Source: Ascaris suum (taxonomy: Eukaryota > Nematoda > Chromadorea > Rhabditida > Ascarididae). Taken from it: DNA of 64,000 bases. Under the pieces are notes generated by a model, which had not been told where the DNA came from, made no database searches, and worked only from the letters and a program-made list of their open reading frames with translations. Location: contig CM024175.1 of the NCBI GenBank assembly GCA_013433145.1, positions 620,001 to 684,000 on the forward strand, written 5' to 3'. The translations under genes were made by a program, and so were the position numbers. Positions within the stretch are counted from its first letter, which is position 1. Each line of letters starts with the position of its first letter. Positions 24,131 to 37,603 of this stretch are shown in pieces.

Positions 24131-26775
24131 GGAAGGTCGCAACTCACTCTATCAGTGTCATCCCCATAAAGGTGCCATGTGCGAAAGTCCATCTGTCGTC
24201 TTTGAAATATCCTAAGTGATCTGGAGACATATCGCCTCTCCAGATATAAATTTTTTTTCAAGGGATATCTTACTCATGAAGACTTTCATGACCCTCTGTG
24301 GCATTTGCATTCAGTAGCCTGGCTGAAGACCTGCGCTCAGCTCCCACATCAGTGAAAGTGTGCATTGGTGTGAATGATATCTACGTTGTTTTCATAGACA
24401 GCTGAACATCAAAAACAGCATTGTTCTTTATAACGAAAGTTGGCCATGTTGCATTTCGTCGTTTGCTATATTCACCCCAAACTTAGCGATTGCTTGAATT
24501 GATGATCAAGCCTGCCACGGCTCATTATTGCGTCGACTATTTCGCCGACGATATGAACATCCTATTTCTGATCAGTGTTTTCGACTGCTATTTTTGTTTT
24601 CATTTCCACAATTTCAAGTTCTCGTTTTCCATGTATATGAGTTCGCGTTCACTTCTAACATGTGTCATCATCTGATGGTCTATTTAATTTGGTTGGAAAT
24701 TCTCCTCTTTGCATCGTTCCACTTCTGTAGTTGTTTTTCGCCCTTTTCGAACGTGATGTTCGTAAAAAATAGACGATGTTCATGGCGAGCTTCATTAAGA
24801 GCCTCGTTCTTTCGTTCTTGCCAATTTTTTAAAAGCTTTCTCCCAGAACACTTTCTATGCGAGCCTTCCGTCGTCTCGGCACCTCCTTTGCGTAACTGAT
24901 CTGCCAGGTGTTGATAAATTCTGCCCCTTGCCCTTTCACGCCGCTGGTGGTTAAGAATGCATATGCGTCGACAGGGATTTTGTTTACATTACCGGAGATA
25001 GTATGCACGTTGATGAGCCTATGTTCTTTTATCTCTGCCACCCACCTCCACCCCTTCTTTGTGCCACTAATACTAATAGAGCTTTCAGCGGGAAGATGAA
25101 TCCTATCACTCGCTGTTCTCACGTTCATTCATTTTCCTAGAGGAATTTTCGCCAGTGGCGCTTCGCATCAGTTCCCCATCTACATCTTTCCATTATTGTC
25201 GACGGCCCTGCACTAACTGATATGAAACCTTTGGAGTCCTCAACCCCACTGCACCTCTTATTTGTCACCACAGCATAAATCTTCGAGACGTTGATTTTAT
25301 TCTTACCGATTGCTCCACAAATTTGTTAGACATTCAATACAAGACTCTTTTGTATGCCGTCAAACACCCGTGATTGATATAACATATTTTATGCATATTT
25401 ACACCGGTCGATGCAGCGCTTTACGATCACATATTGTACTTCGCGAGTTCCAAGTTCTTTATAAGCATCATCAGCCGTTTCCATGCAAGCCAATGATAGT
25501 GTCAGATTATTCTACTATACTTTGTATTGCTGCTCTCGTTTCGACAGTCATATCTGAAGCAACTAAATACTAAGTGTGGGAATCCATCTATCCATGTTGC
25601 TTGCAGAGAAAATCATCAAACTTTTAAAACTTCGTTTAGAAAGTAAGCGAGAGCTGCGCATACCTGCGCTTCTCTCAAAGACAGCAGTGTAATTCATAAC
25701 TGAGCAACCGCACATAAATTCTTGAACGGTTGTATTTCGTGTGTTGATTTGCAATCAATTTTTAAGGTTTTTCACTGTTCGTCTTTATCGACTAATGCAG
25801 TTGCCCACTTAATGGGATTCTTTTTCGGTGCTTCTAGAAATATGAAACTTCTGACGCATCTGCTAGGGAACATAGGTAGTACACCAATGGATTGATCAAG
25901 ACATGAGTATTCTGTTAGCTTATGGAAGTCATCACTGAGAACGTGACAATGGCAGCGAAATTCAACTACGACAACAGAAGCATTTTTTTTAAACGCTGGA
26001 ATCGATATCTTGAAGTGTTTCAACCGTGTTAAATACATGCAACGCTCTGATCAGGTTTTTCTTGTAGAAAAAATCTGCAGCACATAAAAGCGAACGTCGC
26101 CGTCGCGGTGGAGTTTCTCTTCTGCAATTAAAGTGCACAACGTTTTTTTTGCTCCTGCAAGAGTACAACTTTCAGATGCAACAGATAAGTGCGCTTAGAT
26201 TGCTGCACTTTTTTCGCGGGTCGCTCTTACCTTTGACAAATTCCCGTTGTAACGTGTTCAAGAGCTGGATGTTTGTTTCTGCAGTCAATTGGAAGTCATC
26301 TCAGCATGCAATTGCAGACGTTTGCTACTGCAAATTTCTAAGCAGCTGTTGAAGAGTGCAGTGCAGTGTATACGTAGGTGGGAAAAACCTTGACAATAAG
26401 AAAAATTTTGCCTTGGAAAATTTGAAAAAAAATAGAAGCACTATCAGAAAACTGAATCTTTATTGTCAATAAAATTTCGGTGCAAACGGGCACATATCAA
26501 TTCCAATTCCACTCAAGTTTATGACGAAACGAATTTTACACAGATATGCGTAAGATTGTTTAAGCAAAGGTGCGCTTTGCTGCTGCAAGGTCGAAATTAG
26601 ATCATTGCTGTGCCGACGAAGAATAATGTTCAATGTGATGAGGAGGTTTTTGTATCCAGTGTTTTTGTCATCACCTTCAATATCTTTTCCAATTCCCCTC
26701 ATATTTCCCTTCTCGACTAAAGAATCCACTGCGGTGCGATTTAGGAATTTTGCCTCAGTACATTTTGTCTTCGGT

Positions 26776-26797
26776 GGGAGAGAGGGGAGGGAGGGGG
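26776..26797 (+). repeat. G-rich tract with quadruplex potential
   Basis: GGGAGAGAGGGGAGGGAGGG and following G residues give four G runs with loops of one to five bases on the plus strand. No gene could be tied to it. Confidence 0.5.
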
Positions 26798-28184
26798 TTT
26801 TTTAATGCATTGCAGCGAATTTGCATTTGCAAGGTATTGCAATGCGGAGTCACGCCTCTGCACACCTACACGGATTTGTCCGTTCGTTCAATCATTCCAT
26901 CTTTGTATTCACTAAAGCTGAAGTTGCGAAATCTGCCTGATATATCACAGTGTGGCTCCTTGCTTCATTCGTCTCCAAATCGGTCAACAAACAAAGGAGC
27001 GCATAGAGAAGAAAGTGCAAAAATGTCCTTTCATTGCGTATCAACTGGAATTCATTTTACGTGGGTTTGGTCATAAAAGAACGAATCTTTTGCTCAATAT
27101 TTCGATCAACGGATGCATGCTTAAAACACCTATTTTGCATACTGCATTATTCTAAGTAACTTTTAACACTAGTTGGTGAAGCGGCAGAAATGCAAGGCAT
27201 TGCCTGCTACTCTAGTACATTTCTTTGTTTATTCACTCTTTAATCCACTTTTACCAAATAAACTGCCTCTTGCATCGTGCAACCTATGCCTTCCGATCAA
27301 GCAACCGTAGTTTTTTTGAAAGGACGCTAAAAGTTTTCTTCAAAACCTGTGACATAACGTGTAGAATTTGTATGAGAGTAGCGCTTTTCCTTTTTTCTTT
27401 TGGTCTGAATGGATCTCGAATCTCTGACCTAAGGAAATTATCACACATTATAGAGAATATTCAGCAAAAATTAGGGCTAGCAAGTTCATAAATGCCAAAA
27501 AATTGAGAATGAAAACATCACATCCTGCTTTTGATGTTATCGGCTGTCAAAAGAAGTGCTAAAAGATGGAGGAGAATAAACTTGTGTGCGCCAACTGAGT
27601 CAAACTTATCTTTCAGATTTGCGTTATGCTTCGAAGTAATGAGATGCGTACAAATCCTTAGCATGGAAGAACGAATATTCTAAAGTATCGAACTATCTCT
27701 AAAGCATGACATCAAAACTTACATTGTTTTATTATTCATCCAACGCACCTTTGCGACCCATAACAATTCTGGATGCAGCTATTTGGTTCTGCTGGTTACA
27801 GTGCGAGAAGGGGAGATTTAGATTGTTTTTTCCAGTGCGTCAGAATCGAGTGCAGAGGTCGAAAATGATGGACAGGTCTAAAAATAAAGTTTGTCTCATC
27901 GAAAGTCGTTGTTGTTGCCGAATTCACTGTTGAGAAAGTGTAATCCATCACCGCAAAAACGTACGACGTGCAATAGACGATGAAAAACCTGCTTACCAGG
28001 GAACTGGGAACTGGAACTTTGTACTGTAATGGCGTTGAGATTGTCGGAGAATTTTCTCTTTACTTTACACTGTAATAGAGCCGAAGTGTTTTTTGTTCAT
28101 TTTCTGCGGTCGTTACAATAGTGATCGCATAAATCCTTTCATAGAGCAAAAAATTGAGAAATAATTGATCATAAGTGGCTCTCT

Positions 28185-29307
28185 CTATCCTTGAGCAAGA
28201 TCGACATTCTTGATGTTGATACTTCCAATATTGGTACCGCCATAGTTGTTGCCAACACCACCGCCGTAATGTCCATAGAAGTAGCCGCCAAGTCCCGAGC
28301 CGGAGCCATTCCACCACTGTCGTTTCACTCGGACGCTAAAAAAATGCGAGAAAGTAATTTCCACACATTTTGTGATTGATGCTCATTGATGAAACAAAAA
28401 GATATATAACAGCTCGATTTGTTCTTTTCCCGTCTGCATCATGCCTTTCGTTTTGTGGAAAGTCTAATAGTAACAGCTGCACTAACCACATGGACAGCAG
28501 GACACATAGAAAATTCCAAAAATGCTTCTGAAAACACTGAGGTATTATTTATCTGTTTTGCATTGGAATCACTTCTGTTCATATCCTTTTGCAAAAAGAA
28601 AATGCGAGTTTAGACCTGAATCGTTAACTCAAAAAAGCAGCAAATTTTGATAAGACAAGCACAAATCGGGATTTCATGAAGGAAGTTTCCCACATGGAGG
28701 GTTGCAAACGCTTTCCGTTAAAAGCTTATGATCTGCCACTGTATCCAGCCAACCAGTTGGAATTGAAATACTTGTCCCTTCGGTGTTTGCTGCACAGTTG
28801 TTACGTGTTTTGCATCGTGTAAAGTGAATTAAAACATACATGCTCAAGCGAAAATGCTTAGAACTGCCATGCGCCTATAATGCTCTCATCTTGTAAGGTT
28901 TTAACCAAGTTGCTGAGCACTTGTCCTGCCAGCAAATAAAGTGTTCCGGTATCGTGACACTGATACGTTTATCCAGTCTGTCCTGGCTCATTCTTAAAAT
29001 TGTGCCTGCACGTATAAGAGTTAATAGACGTCAGTAGAATTATCACATTCGCAGCATAATCTACTTTAGTTTGAATCATGAGTTTCAGCATATCGACGAA
29101 CCCAGCGATTGGGCTGTTCAGAAAGTTGATGCACGGTTTTTGCAACATCACTTTTGTCCTTAAGCATTTGAATTGCTGCTTTTCATCACAGCGAATGCAA
29201 AGGACTAACCCCGCCAATTGCCTCATTTCAAGCTTGCCATCACGATTGATGCTGAACGAGGATACGATGAGAATTTGCGTCAAAAGAATTGCTACCACCA
29301 ATCGCAT
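28185..29307 (-). CDS. Peptide gene 5: secreted YGGG/NNYGG precursor
   Basis: Exon 1 is 29210-29307 (98 nt) and exon 2 is 28185-28335 (151 nt), joined across an 874-nt phase-2 intron (GCGGG|GTTAGT ... TTTTTTTAG|C). The product is 82 residues: signal peptide MRLVVAILLTQILIVSSFS, a longer propeptide (SINRDGKLEMRQLAG), the cleavage site VRVKR, then 44 residues starting QWWNGSGSGLGGYFYG. The core is YFYGHYGGGVGNNYGGTNIG and the end is LAQG before the stop, allowing amidation. The in-frame extension upstream of the chosen Met has no signal peptide; MRLV is conserved at the same place in genes 6-8, which decides the start. It is the first of four tandem copies on this strand. The function is not recognised. 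Confidence 0.83.
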
Positions 29308-29814
29308 CACTGCCGAGTGATTGTAGATCTCAAATGAAAACGATTTGATTTTTTCTATAAAGAAGTATTCCATGAGCTTTGTATGTTAGAACTGAGCGAA
29401 CATTTGATGCAATCTCCGATATAGCAAATATGCGCTGTTTCCGAAATTTGCACTCGTCGGAAACAGTGGCTGTATGTGAAGAAACTACAGCATTCTACAA
29501 AATCGCACTAAAACTAAAACAGTATTTCAGAGCAAAAAAAATCCTCATACGACGCAGATTGCTACCTGAGCACATCCTAGCGCGACATCATAAAAACTGA
29601 TTCTTCTCTGAATTCATGATGCAAGGATTGCTTTTATATAGTTGACCCATATTTATAACTATTCTATGCCTATCAGCCATAAAAAATTTGTGGGTATCCA
29701 TTGAAAAATTCATGCTCTTAAAGCCGATGGAAAAGTCACTGCAACTCTAGCGTAATAAAAAGCACGTTTATATAGATTGCATGTAAGTAATTGCATTACT
29801 CAGAAAACCATAAG

Positions 29815-30060
29815 GAAGCAGAGCGAAGTGGTTGCCAAACAGCGCTTTGGTGGTTTGAACGTCGACACGCCAGCGAATTGTTTTCGACCTTTATATGTGT
29901 TCTAGAAGTGCCGTACGCCAGTTTTTCGAAAGTCTCAGTTCAATGAAACGTTCGTTCCGCGCTATCGTTGACCGGTGGAACCACGACGGTGGCGAGATGT
30001 CAATCTGTTAATCCTCTCAGCGCAATATGTTAAGAGGGCTGAGAACAAGCACTCTTATTT
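29815..30060. repeat. Upstream block shared by genes 5, 7, 8 (copy 1)
   Basis: This block lies about 510-750 nt upstream of the gene 5 start. It resembles blocks at the same distance from genes 7 and 8, sharing GTTTGAACG, CACGCCA, a GTTTC/GTCTC-AGTTCA step and ATCGTTGACCG. Gene 6 keeps only the inner part. It is duplicated flanking DNA, and could include promoter or enhancer sequence. Confidence 0.55.
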
Positions 30061-33000
30061 TCTTCGACCAATGCAGCTGACTTGTATCAACAGTTGGTTC
30101 TTTTACTTACTACATCATTTTCAATAAATGAGAAAATAGTCGCGGTCTGTGTTCCATAATCTCCTCCACGACAATACTTCTGAAGGACTGGCAAAATAGT
30201 CGTTATTGCATGATGGCTTATCACATCGGACACCTACGCGGTGCACCTGTATTGACAGTGGCTGTGCTTAAGGAACCAATGACATTCAAAAACAAGTTTC
30301 CTTATGAGACCGAACACCTGATTGCTAGATAAAAGTCAAAAATGCAGTGCTCATAAATTAACGAGAACAATCGCAGGTTACTAACTTAGCAGCAGGGTAC
30401 CAAGAAGTTATCCCTGCAATAGCAATGATTACTGAAATATCATAATTCGCAGCAGCATGATCTGTTGAAACACACCAGGTTATACGTATAGATTTTGCAC
30501 GCTATGATAGGACATAATTGAGACTAATTCATAAATAGTAGTAACCGGCGGAACAGAACAAGAAATCAATAAAGGTTGATGACTGAAATAAACAAAATAA
30601 CATTCGATCAGTAAGAAAGAAAAGACAGAGATCGCCATTCAACACATCAGTGAAACGCTCTCTCCTGATAAAGTACGGTAAGCAAACCGACCAGCTTTGG
30701 CCATCCGCGTCGCTGATTGGTCAATCACGTGTTTCGTCGCTTGAAACGGCAGCGCGATTGAGTCACTGGCGATGACGTCATCCTAGTTTTAGCTTGGCAG
30801 CGTCGTCCTTGTTTTAGGCACCTCAGATGAAATCGTCCGCGGCATAGTCGTGGCCAGTATTTGCGCGAAAAACTGGTGGATGAAGCTCTCGGGTTGCACA
30901 ACTTCGTTGTTTATCCCTTGGCGCCATAATCAATCACGGTATCGATATGCGGTGACACAATACTGCAGCATGACATTAGGGCACAAACAGTGTCCTCAGC
31001 TAATGTCCAGTTCGCATTGTTCTGTCTCAACTATGGCTTAACGACGGTCATTAGCCCGCCTAGTTTGGGTACTCGGTAAATGTGGAATATACGGAGTGAA
31101 AGACCGCCCTAGGGAAAGAGAGGAAATGTATCATTTGATCGAGGAGGATACCCGTCTTGTCATTAAGAAGCTGTCCTCGCTCATTTGTTACATAACGCTG
31201 CCGCACTCAACGACCAGCGTTCTTCACTTGTTCGGGCATCTGCTTCAAAATCAAGTTTACGTAGCACTGAGCACGCCTGTCCGATGCCCCGAACAAAAAT
31301 TTTCGTTATAATTAGATTGTTTTTTTTTTGGGCGATGTAACGGCTGCTCCTGAATAAACGGTACGAGCTGCATATTGTTCAAGTAGGACATGAAGACTAC
31401 TGTTTTCCACCTTGCACTGGGCAGATGGGTGGGAATCGCTAAAGCGTTAAAGTATTATATGCAATTCTTGTATTCTACAACTGATATCTCACACAACTGC
31501 GATTATAATTTCCCAGAAAGCTTTATGAATGTTTTCTCCACTACTCATGTTCTCCAAAAAGGAGGAAAATCTGAAAGTTTCGGCTCGTCTAGCTGCACTT
31601 CCATTGCACACCAGTCCATGTTGCCGATAGAGTCATCAAGTATAATGCTGCTTCAGGAGTGAAGCGCAGGATGGATCAACAGACCAAGAACAATGCGGCA
31701 CGGGTACAGTGGTTTGTATTGTCGAAATGCTAAATGGTCTTAACCTTTTATATGCTTTGGAAATAACAGCAGTAAAATTCGAACAGTCAAATATCAAGTG
31801 AAGCTCGGCAGATATCCTTGAGAACATATAGTCTGCATCACCGTAATTAGCAGAGCGCGTCACTCAGTAGCTTTCCTCACAGCCATGCGACAATCGAAGT
31901 GAATGTGACTGTACCAGAAGAAATATTGAGGCTCGAAATTCCCAGTTGCACCTACCGGATGGTTTCATAAGCAAACAACAAACAAAAGCTCTCGTTTCCG
32001 CATGCATGCTGTTCCATAACGACTTCGGGTTCTGAACTGGAGCACGCTTTATCATACACATTCGGGAGATACCGCACGGAAAAAGCAGCTGGCACGACTG
32101 CCGCATTTTACGCCAGCGACTTGATCCATTACCTAAATCGCAGATGATCCAGTGTATATTGACCGAGTTGAGCAAAAAAAACCTAAATTTTGAGCTAAGA
32201 ATATTCCAGCATTTTAACATCAGACACGATTTGTCCAAAAAAAGTATCGGTTTTCACTCAAAATTTCAGACAGAAGTTGTTGAAAAAGAAGCGTAACCCT
32301 TCAGCAGCTTTCATGGATTCAATTCTCTGCTATCGAATTACTGCAATAACCCTTTCGAATATGCATCTTAATGAGTTATAGCACATGCTCGATCCGAAAT
32401 AAGCAAGTTAATGAGAACCAAACTTTTGAAAGCGCAATCACTCATGAAGACAATAAGCAAGCCATTCATGCCATCATTCTTCGCGATGATCTTTAGAAAT
32501 GACTACCGTGCAGAATTATCGCTCACAGATGGATATCAGAACATGATGCAAACAAGGTCTTTTCACTCCTTCATACATCGAGTGCCTCCAAACAAAGTTT
32601 CACACGACTATGGTCTGCAGAGAATTTAAAACGCCGCAAAACAAACAAAACAATTAGAGATTGCTGATTAGAAAGCTGATGAAGGAAAAGTGTTCAACGA
32701 TTACTGCGATGATACTTCCACGCTGCACAGGGTTTTATAATGACTTGCGTTTGAATCTAATTGAAAAATTATTAAGGTTTATTAAAGAAAGGAAATGAAC
32801 TGTTCGATTCCCATGTGAGGTAGTGATCGCAGAAGTAAAAAAAAAGGAAAAATAATCGATGAATCGGGAAGCGAAAAAAATAGACACACATGAAAGTTTT
32901 CCTTTAGAGAGCAAACAGTGCCGATAACGGCAATCAAAATTAGGGTTCAAGAGAAGAATGATTGTAGGATTTGCATGGCCGAACGCAGACAATCGACCAG

Positions 33001-35402
33001 TTTAATTGGTCAAAAATATCCAACTTCTTGTGAATGATGCTGATACATGCATCTTTTGGAGTAAAATTTTCCACCAAAATGGAAAAAGAAGGCTTTGTTG
33101 ATGATTCCCTTAAGGTGTGCAAGCACACCACATGTAAGGTGAGCAGGGCTATTGCATACAACTGCCTTTCCTCGCCAAATTCTTAGGTAACCTGTCAGAT
33201 TATCAAGAGATCTGATAGTCACCAAGTCCTGTGCGTTTATAAATACCTTGACGTTGCATACCACTGATCTGCTCACAGTCAGTGAACTATCGCATAAGAA
33301 ACCTCGGTCAACATGTTTTCGAAAGCGCAGCAAAGACATTTTGAAATAACAGATTCACATAATGCAACGGTTAGCTGTTGACCACGTAACTTAACTTTCA
33401 TGAGTCATATTCGTGCCTTTGCTTAAAGCTCAGCCGAATTTTTCGACAGCATGGTCTGGAGGGCCAGGTACTTATTCGGCAAGTATGTACCAGGGCGCCT
33501 CGTTTCGGCTTCTGGCTTTTCATCAAGGCGCAGCCGCTCATGATATCAAGAAAATTTTTAAAGGCAGAAACCGTAAGTATTGCAGAGGCGGTGACAATAA
33601 CTGTGCTGATGTGACATTTCTTTTTGGCACTCAAACGACAGTAATTATTGTTCCCTCCAAGCTTTTCTTCTCTTGCGGCATAAAAAAAAGGTTTTTTTTA
33701 AAGACAGGCTGTGATAAGCTGCTGCGAAATTTAAAGCTTCTTGCGGCTCATGCGTTAGAAAGAGATCCTTAACGCATCATGCACTATCCTCATGTAGGTG
33801 CACGAATAATCTGTAACAATTACATCATTAGCGCCGAGACCCCAAGGAGCAGTGCAGAAATATAAAACTTTTCTGAAGAAGCATCCGATGGCGTCCCTTC
33901 TAGCACTCGATCCGAAGAGCTGTGCGGATACCACGCAGGATATGGGATGGATAAAGTGGCCGTTACAGCTGGGGCGACTATCCCTCCAGTACAGCTGAAT
34001 CTTACGCTTTCCGCACAGATCTGCTGATTCGATTAGAGCCGATTACTGCTACTAGAAATTTGAAGAAGCAAAGAAATCAGCAGGTTTTGCATCCGGCGAG
34101 ATTCTCACAGAATCTCGATATCGCATGACGATCGTTTTGCATGGATATGCACACCGAAATGCATATACTCTCTGTAAAATATTACAACTGTCATCTGAAT
34201 GATTTTTCCGAGAAATCAATTCTGACAGGATCCATGAGTAGTGAATGTGGCAAAGAAACATTTGGACCGTGCCTTCATTTTAAATGGGTAGGTTTATAAA
34301 AGGACGAGCCTTCCAAAGAAGATTTCTATCTTCCTGTCTTATCCTCTGAAGAATGAACCCACCAAAGTGCTGAGCCATTTTTTATGATTTCATTACTCGA
34401 GTGAGAAGATTGCAAAAGAGACGTTGCCACAGCCCGTCTGACATGAACCTCTGCTCGTATTCGCCTCTGTTCTGTATTCTTGCAAAAATCTTTAACTGAC
34501 ATTATGAGTCATATTTGGTCCGATCGAGTGCTCTTAACTGTTCAAAAGTGGTTTCAAAGCTAATTTCCTGAATGTATACATATAGTCAGTAATATTAATA
34601 TAAACAGGATGACTCCTCCTCTTATTTGAAAACGATTCAAACCTTTTCGCCTAGAGGAACTGCCGAGCTTTCTGAGAAATACACAGAAAAGATCGGCTAG
34701 GAAGCCGAACATTACATCCTATCGATAACATGCTAGCTTCCTGTCCAGTTAGTGCGTCTAAAGACGAGAACGAGCGAATTAGGTAATAGTGGATCAATGG
34801 CGCCCATCTTCCAGCACACAAAATGGGCGACATTTACTTATGCCCAGAAGTGATAAGGATTGAATCAACTGAACTTCTGGCGTGGAGAAGAAAAAATCTC
34901 ATGACATTCAACGTGCCGCCTAAAAAATACAGTGTTCCGTCATTTAGTCGAAGTACTCTTGTAGCGCGCAAGAAATCTCAATTTTTAAAAGTCAGTTTCA
35001 TCTGTTCAATGCAGAAAGAAGCGCAGTTTGGCCATTCCCAAAGCGTTATATTCAAGCGAACGAGTCAAACAAGATGAATAATTCGGAAGAAAAGGCCTCA
35101 TCTCATTGAATTGCGCTATTCTTCACGGCAGCACATTTAACAGGATGTTGCGCATCGTCGTGCAAATCTAACACGTACATCGAGCGTCAAAAATTCGCTC
35201 GGCGAGAGCAGGGGAGCGTGAAAGTGTTGTAGCTTTGAGGGGTTTTTTTTTTGTTTTACGCTGTAACAGCATTGGAAATCTTTTTTCAATCTCTGCTACC
35301 AATACAATATCGATCTCTTTACATGCAACGAACAATAAGCGTTTTATTACGTTGAGCATGACAACATCCTATGTGAAGTAATTGAACGATAAATGACCCA
35401 TT
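30061..35402. other. Intergenic between tandem units, no supported gene
   Basis: GC-richer patches near 33.42-33.54 kb and 33.88-34.02 kb look like old interspersed repeats; part of the second (GCCGTTACAGCTGGGGCGAC) has a weak counterpart near 51.69 kb. The open frame 31864-32238 (minus, 124 codons) has no domain. No peptide-family exons were found. Confidence 0.4.
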
Positions 35403-36568
35403 CTATCCGATAGAAATATTGATATTCTTGATGTTGATGCGTCCTATATTAGTGCCGCCATAATTGTTGCCCACACCGCCGCCATATTTTCCGTAGAAAT
35501 AGCTGCTAAGTCCGGAGCCAGAGTTATTCCCCCACAGTCGCTTCACTCGGCCACTACAAATGAGCGCAGAGGAAATTATGTGTAATTTTTTTGTAGGTGC
35601 ACTTGATAAGTAAAAAGGGATTAGAACAGTAGTACATCGTTAACTAGTCTGTCCAACTGTCAGTTCGATATTCAGTGATAATGACAATCTTTCTTTTGCT
35701 TTTGCTTCATGCACTTCATGCTTGTGACATTGCAACAAACCGCTTAGGTATTTGACCGTTCATATTAGAAACACGGCAAAGATGTATTCTGAAGCGCGCC
35801 TCGAAGCAGTGGGTGCTGCCGGTAATTTATTTATTTGTTTTGCGTTGGTCCTAACCTCCTATTTCTTCGCCAGCAAAAATGTGCCGGATGGGGCCTAGAA
35901 GCTGTAACCCTGAGGAGCCACACAGTCTGATAGCGCACTAACAAATCAGGAAGTTTTATGTATGAAACGTGGACGTTTTCAATGGAATTTTGTGATTCAC
36001 TAGTTGCCAAGGCACAGGAACTGAGATTGATACATTTGTCCTGCACATGATCTATATATCTACTACACCGTCTACCACGTCGCATGAAAATGATTATAGT
36101 AAACAGTTCCCCTGAAAACTGTTCACAATTCACAGTCTCCGAAATGCTGTCATCTTAGAAACGTTTCCCGAGTTGTTTACCAACAGCAGGTAGGTAAATG
36201 GATTCTTCTCAATTGGTAGCGCTCGTGAGTTTCTCTCATAATTTCCAACATGGTCTAAAAAATTATGACAACATGTATAGGGTCGTATGGTCGCCAATAA
36301 TATGATCACTTTTGCCACACGATCCAGGTGCAGCTGAGTCCACTTTTAAAACTCTCAGTGATTGGGATGGCTGGATTACTTAGCCGATCTTGCGCAATTC
36401 CTCACGTGTTAAGTTTTAACGTGAAGTATGGTAGCGCCTTTTCACTTGAATGACATGACAAATGACGAACCCCCTTCGCTGCGTCACTTCAGGGATCTCC
36501 TCACGGTTGATACTGAACGAGGATACGATGAGCGTTTGCGTCACCAATAGTGCCATGACCAATCTCAT
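35403..36568 (-). CDS. Peptide gene 6: secreted YGGG/NNYGG precursor
   Basis: Exon 1 is 36471-36568 (98 nt) and exon 2 is 35403-35553 (151 nt), the same sizes as gene 5, with a 917-nt phase-2 intron (AGGGG|GTTCGT ... ATTTGTAG|T). A second ATG sits three bases upstream (36571); the inner one aligns with the paralogues. The 82-residue product has signal peptide MRLVMALLVTQTLIVSSFS and a propeptide leading to GRVKR. The mature peptide is 44 residues with Leu rather than Gln at its first position (LWGNNSGSGLSS). The core is YFYGKYGGGVGNNYGGTNIG and the end is NINISIG, with the terminal Gly before the stop. The Q-to-L change removes the potential pyroglutamate seen in most members. The function is not recognised. 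Confidence 0.82.
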
Positions 36569-37189
36569 CATTGTCGACATCTGTGAAGTGGGCCTGTTCA
36601 TCTTTTGCGAATAAGTGGCCCATGAACTCCATAAATGAGGACTTGGGTTGTTTACGAAAGGTTACAAATAAGTCAAATGCACGCTTGTGGCGATTTTTCG
36701 AATCTAGTAGTTGTGGAGGATGCAGAGGTTTCAGATGCCGGGGAATCACAGCATTACTCAACGCGCGCTCTATGAGAACCATATTTTATAATGTTGCAAG
36801 GTTCTCATATCAGGTTGCATAGGCGCGGTTCGTATGAATGGAGTTCATTATGATTTAATACAGATATTTGGGAAACATGGCCTACTTGTTGCTGAACAGC
36901 AGCAACGACTACTCCATACCTCCGATTCCGAAAAACTTTTAAGAAAGTAAATCGAGAAAATGATGCTTTACAAGCAAGTGCAAAAAAATACACCTATAAG
37001 CTCTCAAAAAAAAAAAGACATTCGAAAAGAACAGTCACAGTACTCAAACCAGTTATGTGACGACGCCGTTGGTACCTCCAACACCGACTCGTTAACAGAA
37101 TATATTTTCGTTCTATATATCTGGTCTGGAAATGCTGCGCGCGATTTTTTTCTGACGCCTCAGTCTATATTCTCATTGAATAGTGAAAC

Positions 37190-37262
37190 CATCATGATGA
37201 TGGCACTGACAATCTGTGAATCCTCTCAAATCAATGCTCTATGGGAATCAACTCTTATTTTC
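37190..37262. repeat. Remnant of the shared upstream block (gene 6)
   Basis: ACAATCTGTGAATCCTCTCA and CAACTCTTATTTTC parallel the gene 5 block, about 620-690 nt upstream of the gene 6 start. The block is interrupted at its outer side by the hairpin that follows. Confidence 0.4.
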
Positions 37263-37306
37263 ACTGATTGCATGCATGTCTCAGTTGAGACATGCATGCA
37301 ATCAGT
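37263..37306. repeat. Perfect 21-bp inverted repeat with 2-nt loop
   Basis: Arms 37263-37283 and 37286-37306 are exact reverse complements, starting ACTGATTGCATGCATG and separated by GT. It can form a cruciform or an RNA hairpin. It lies about 700 nt upstream of peptide gene 6. A second perfect 21-bp hairpin occurs 1.6 kb away. Confidence 0.9.
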
Positions 37307-37551
37307 CGGTTTTTGGGCTTCACCTCTGGCAAGAGCAGAAAATTGAGCGGCATCTTTCTTAGAGACTTTCATCTCTAGCATGGCGACGAAACTTTTGCCA
37401 GATTCTGTAAGAGAAAAAGTCTGAAAACTGGAAACACGGGTTTTTCTACATTGCGGCTTATCATGCCAAACATATGTTCGAAATCCCAAAACTACGCCCG
37501 ACATATTCGTAACGGAGCAGGACAAAAGACCTCCAATGAAGACTTGTGCGT

Positions 37552-37603
37552 AATGATTATAACTAGTGTTACCTAACAATGATTATAACTAGTGTTACCT
37601 AAC
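37552..37603. repeat. 26-nt tandem duplication
   Basis: The unit beginning AATGATTATAACTAGTGTTA is present twice, head to tail and without mismatches. No gene overlaps it. Confidence 0.85.

Larger units (their letters stand above)
21902..28184. other. Intergenic with retrotransposon fragments
   Basis: It holds two rearranged RTE-derived fragments and a G-quadruplex tract, listed separately. Opposing open frames at 24528-24899 (plus) and 24829-25128 (minus) are not called; neither shows a domain. No further peptide-family exon was seen. Confidence 0.45.

Noticed and set aside
24528..25128. Overlapping plus and minus frames of 123 and 99 codons
   Set aside because: Neither resembles a known domain, and they contradict each other. 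At best an old repeat.
29308..29373. 22-residue N-terminal extension of gene 5
   Set aside because: It is hydrophilic and would bury the signal peptide. Genes 6-8 start at the conserved MRLV.
31864..32238. 124-codon minus-strand frame resembling transposase debris
   Set aside because: No catalytic motif, terminal repeat or second copy could be found.
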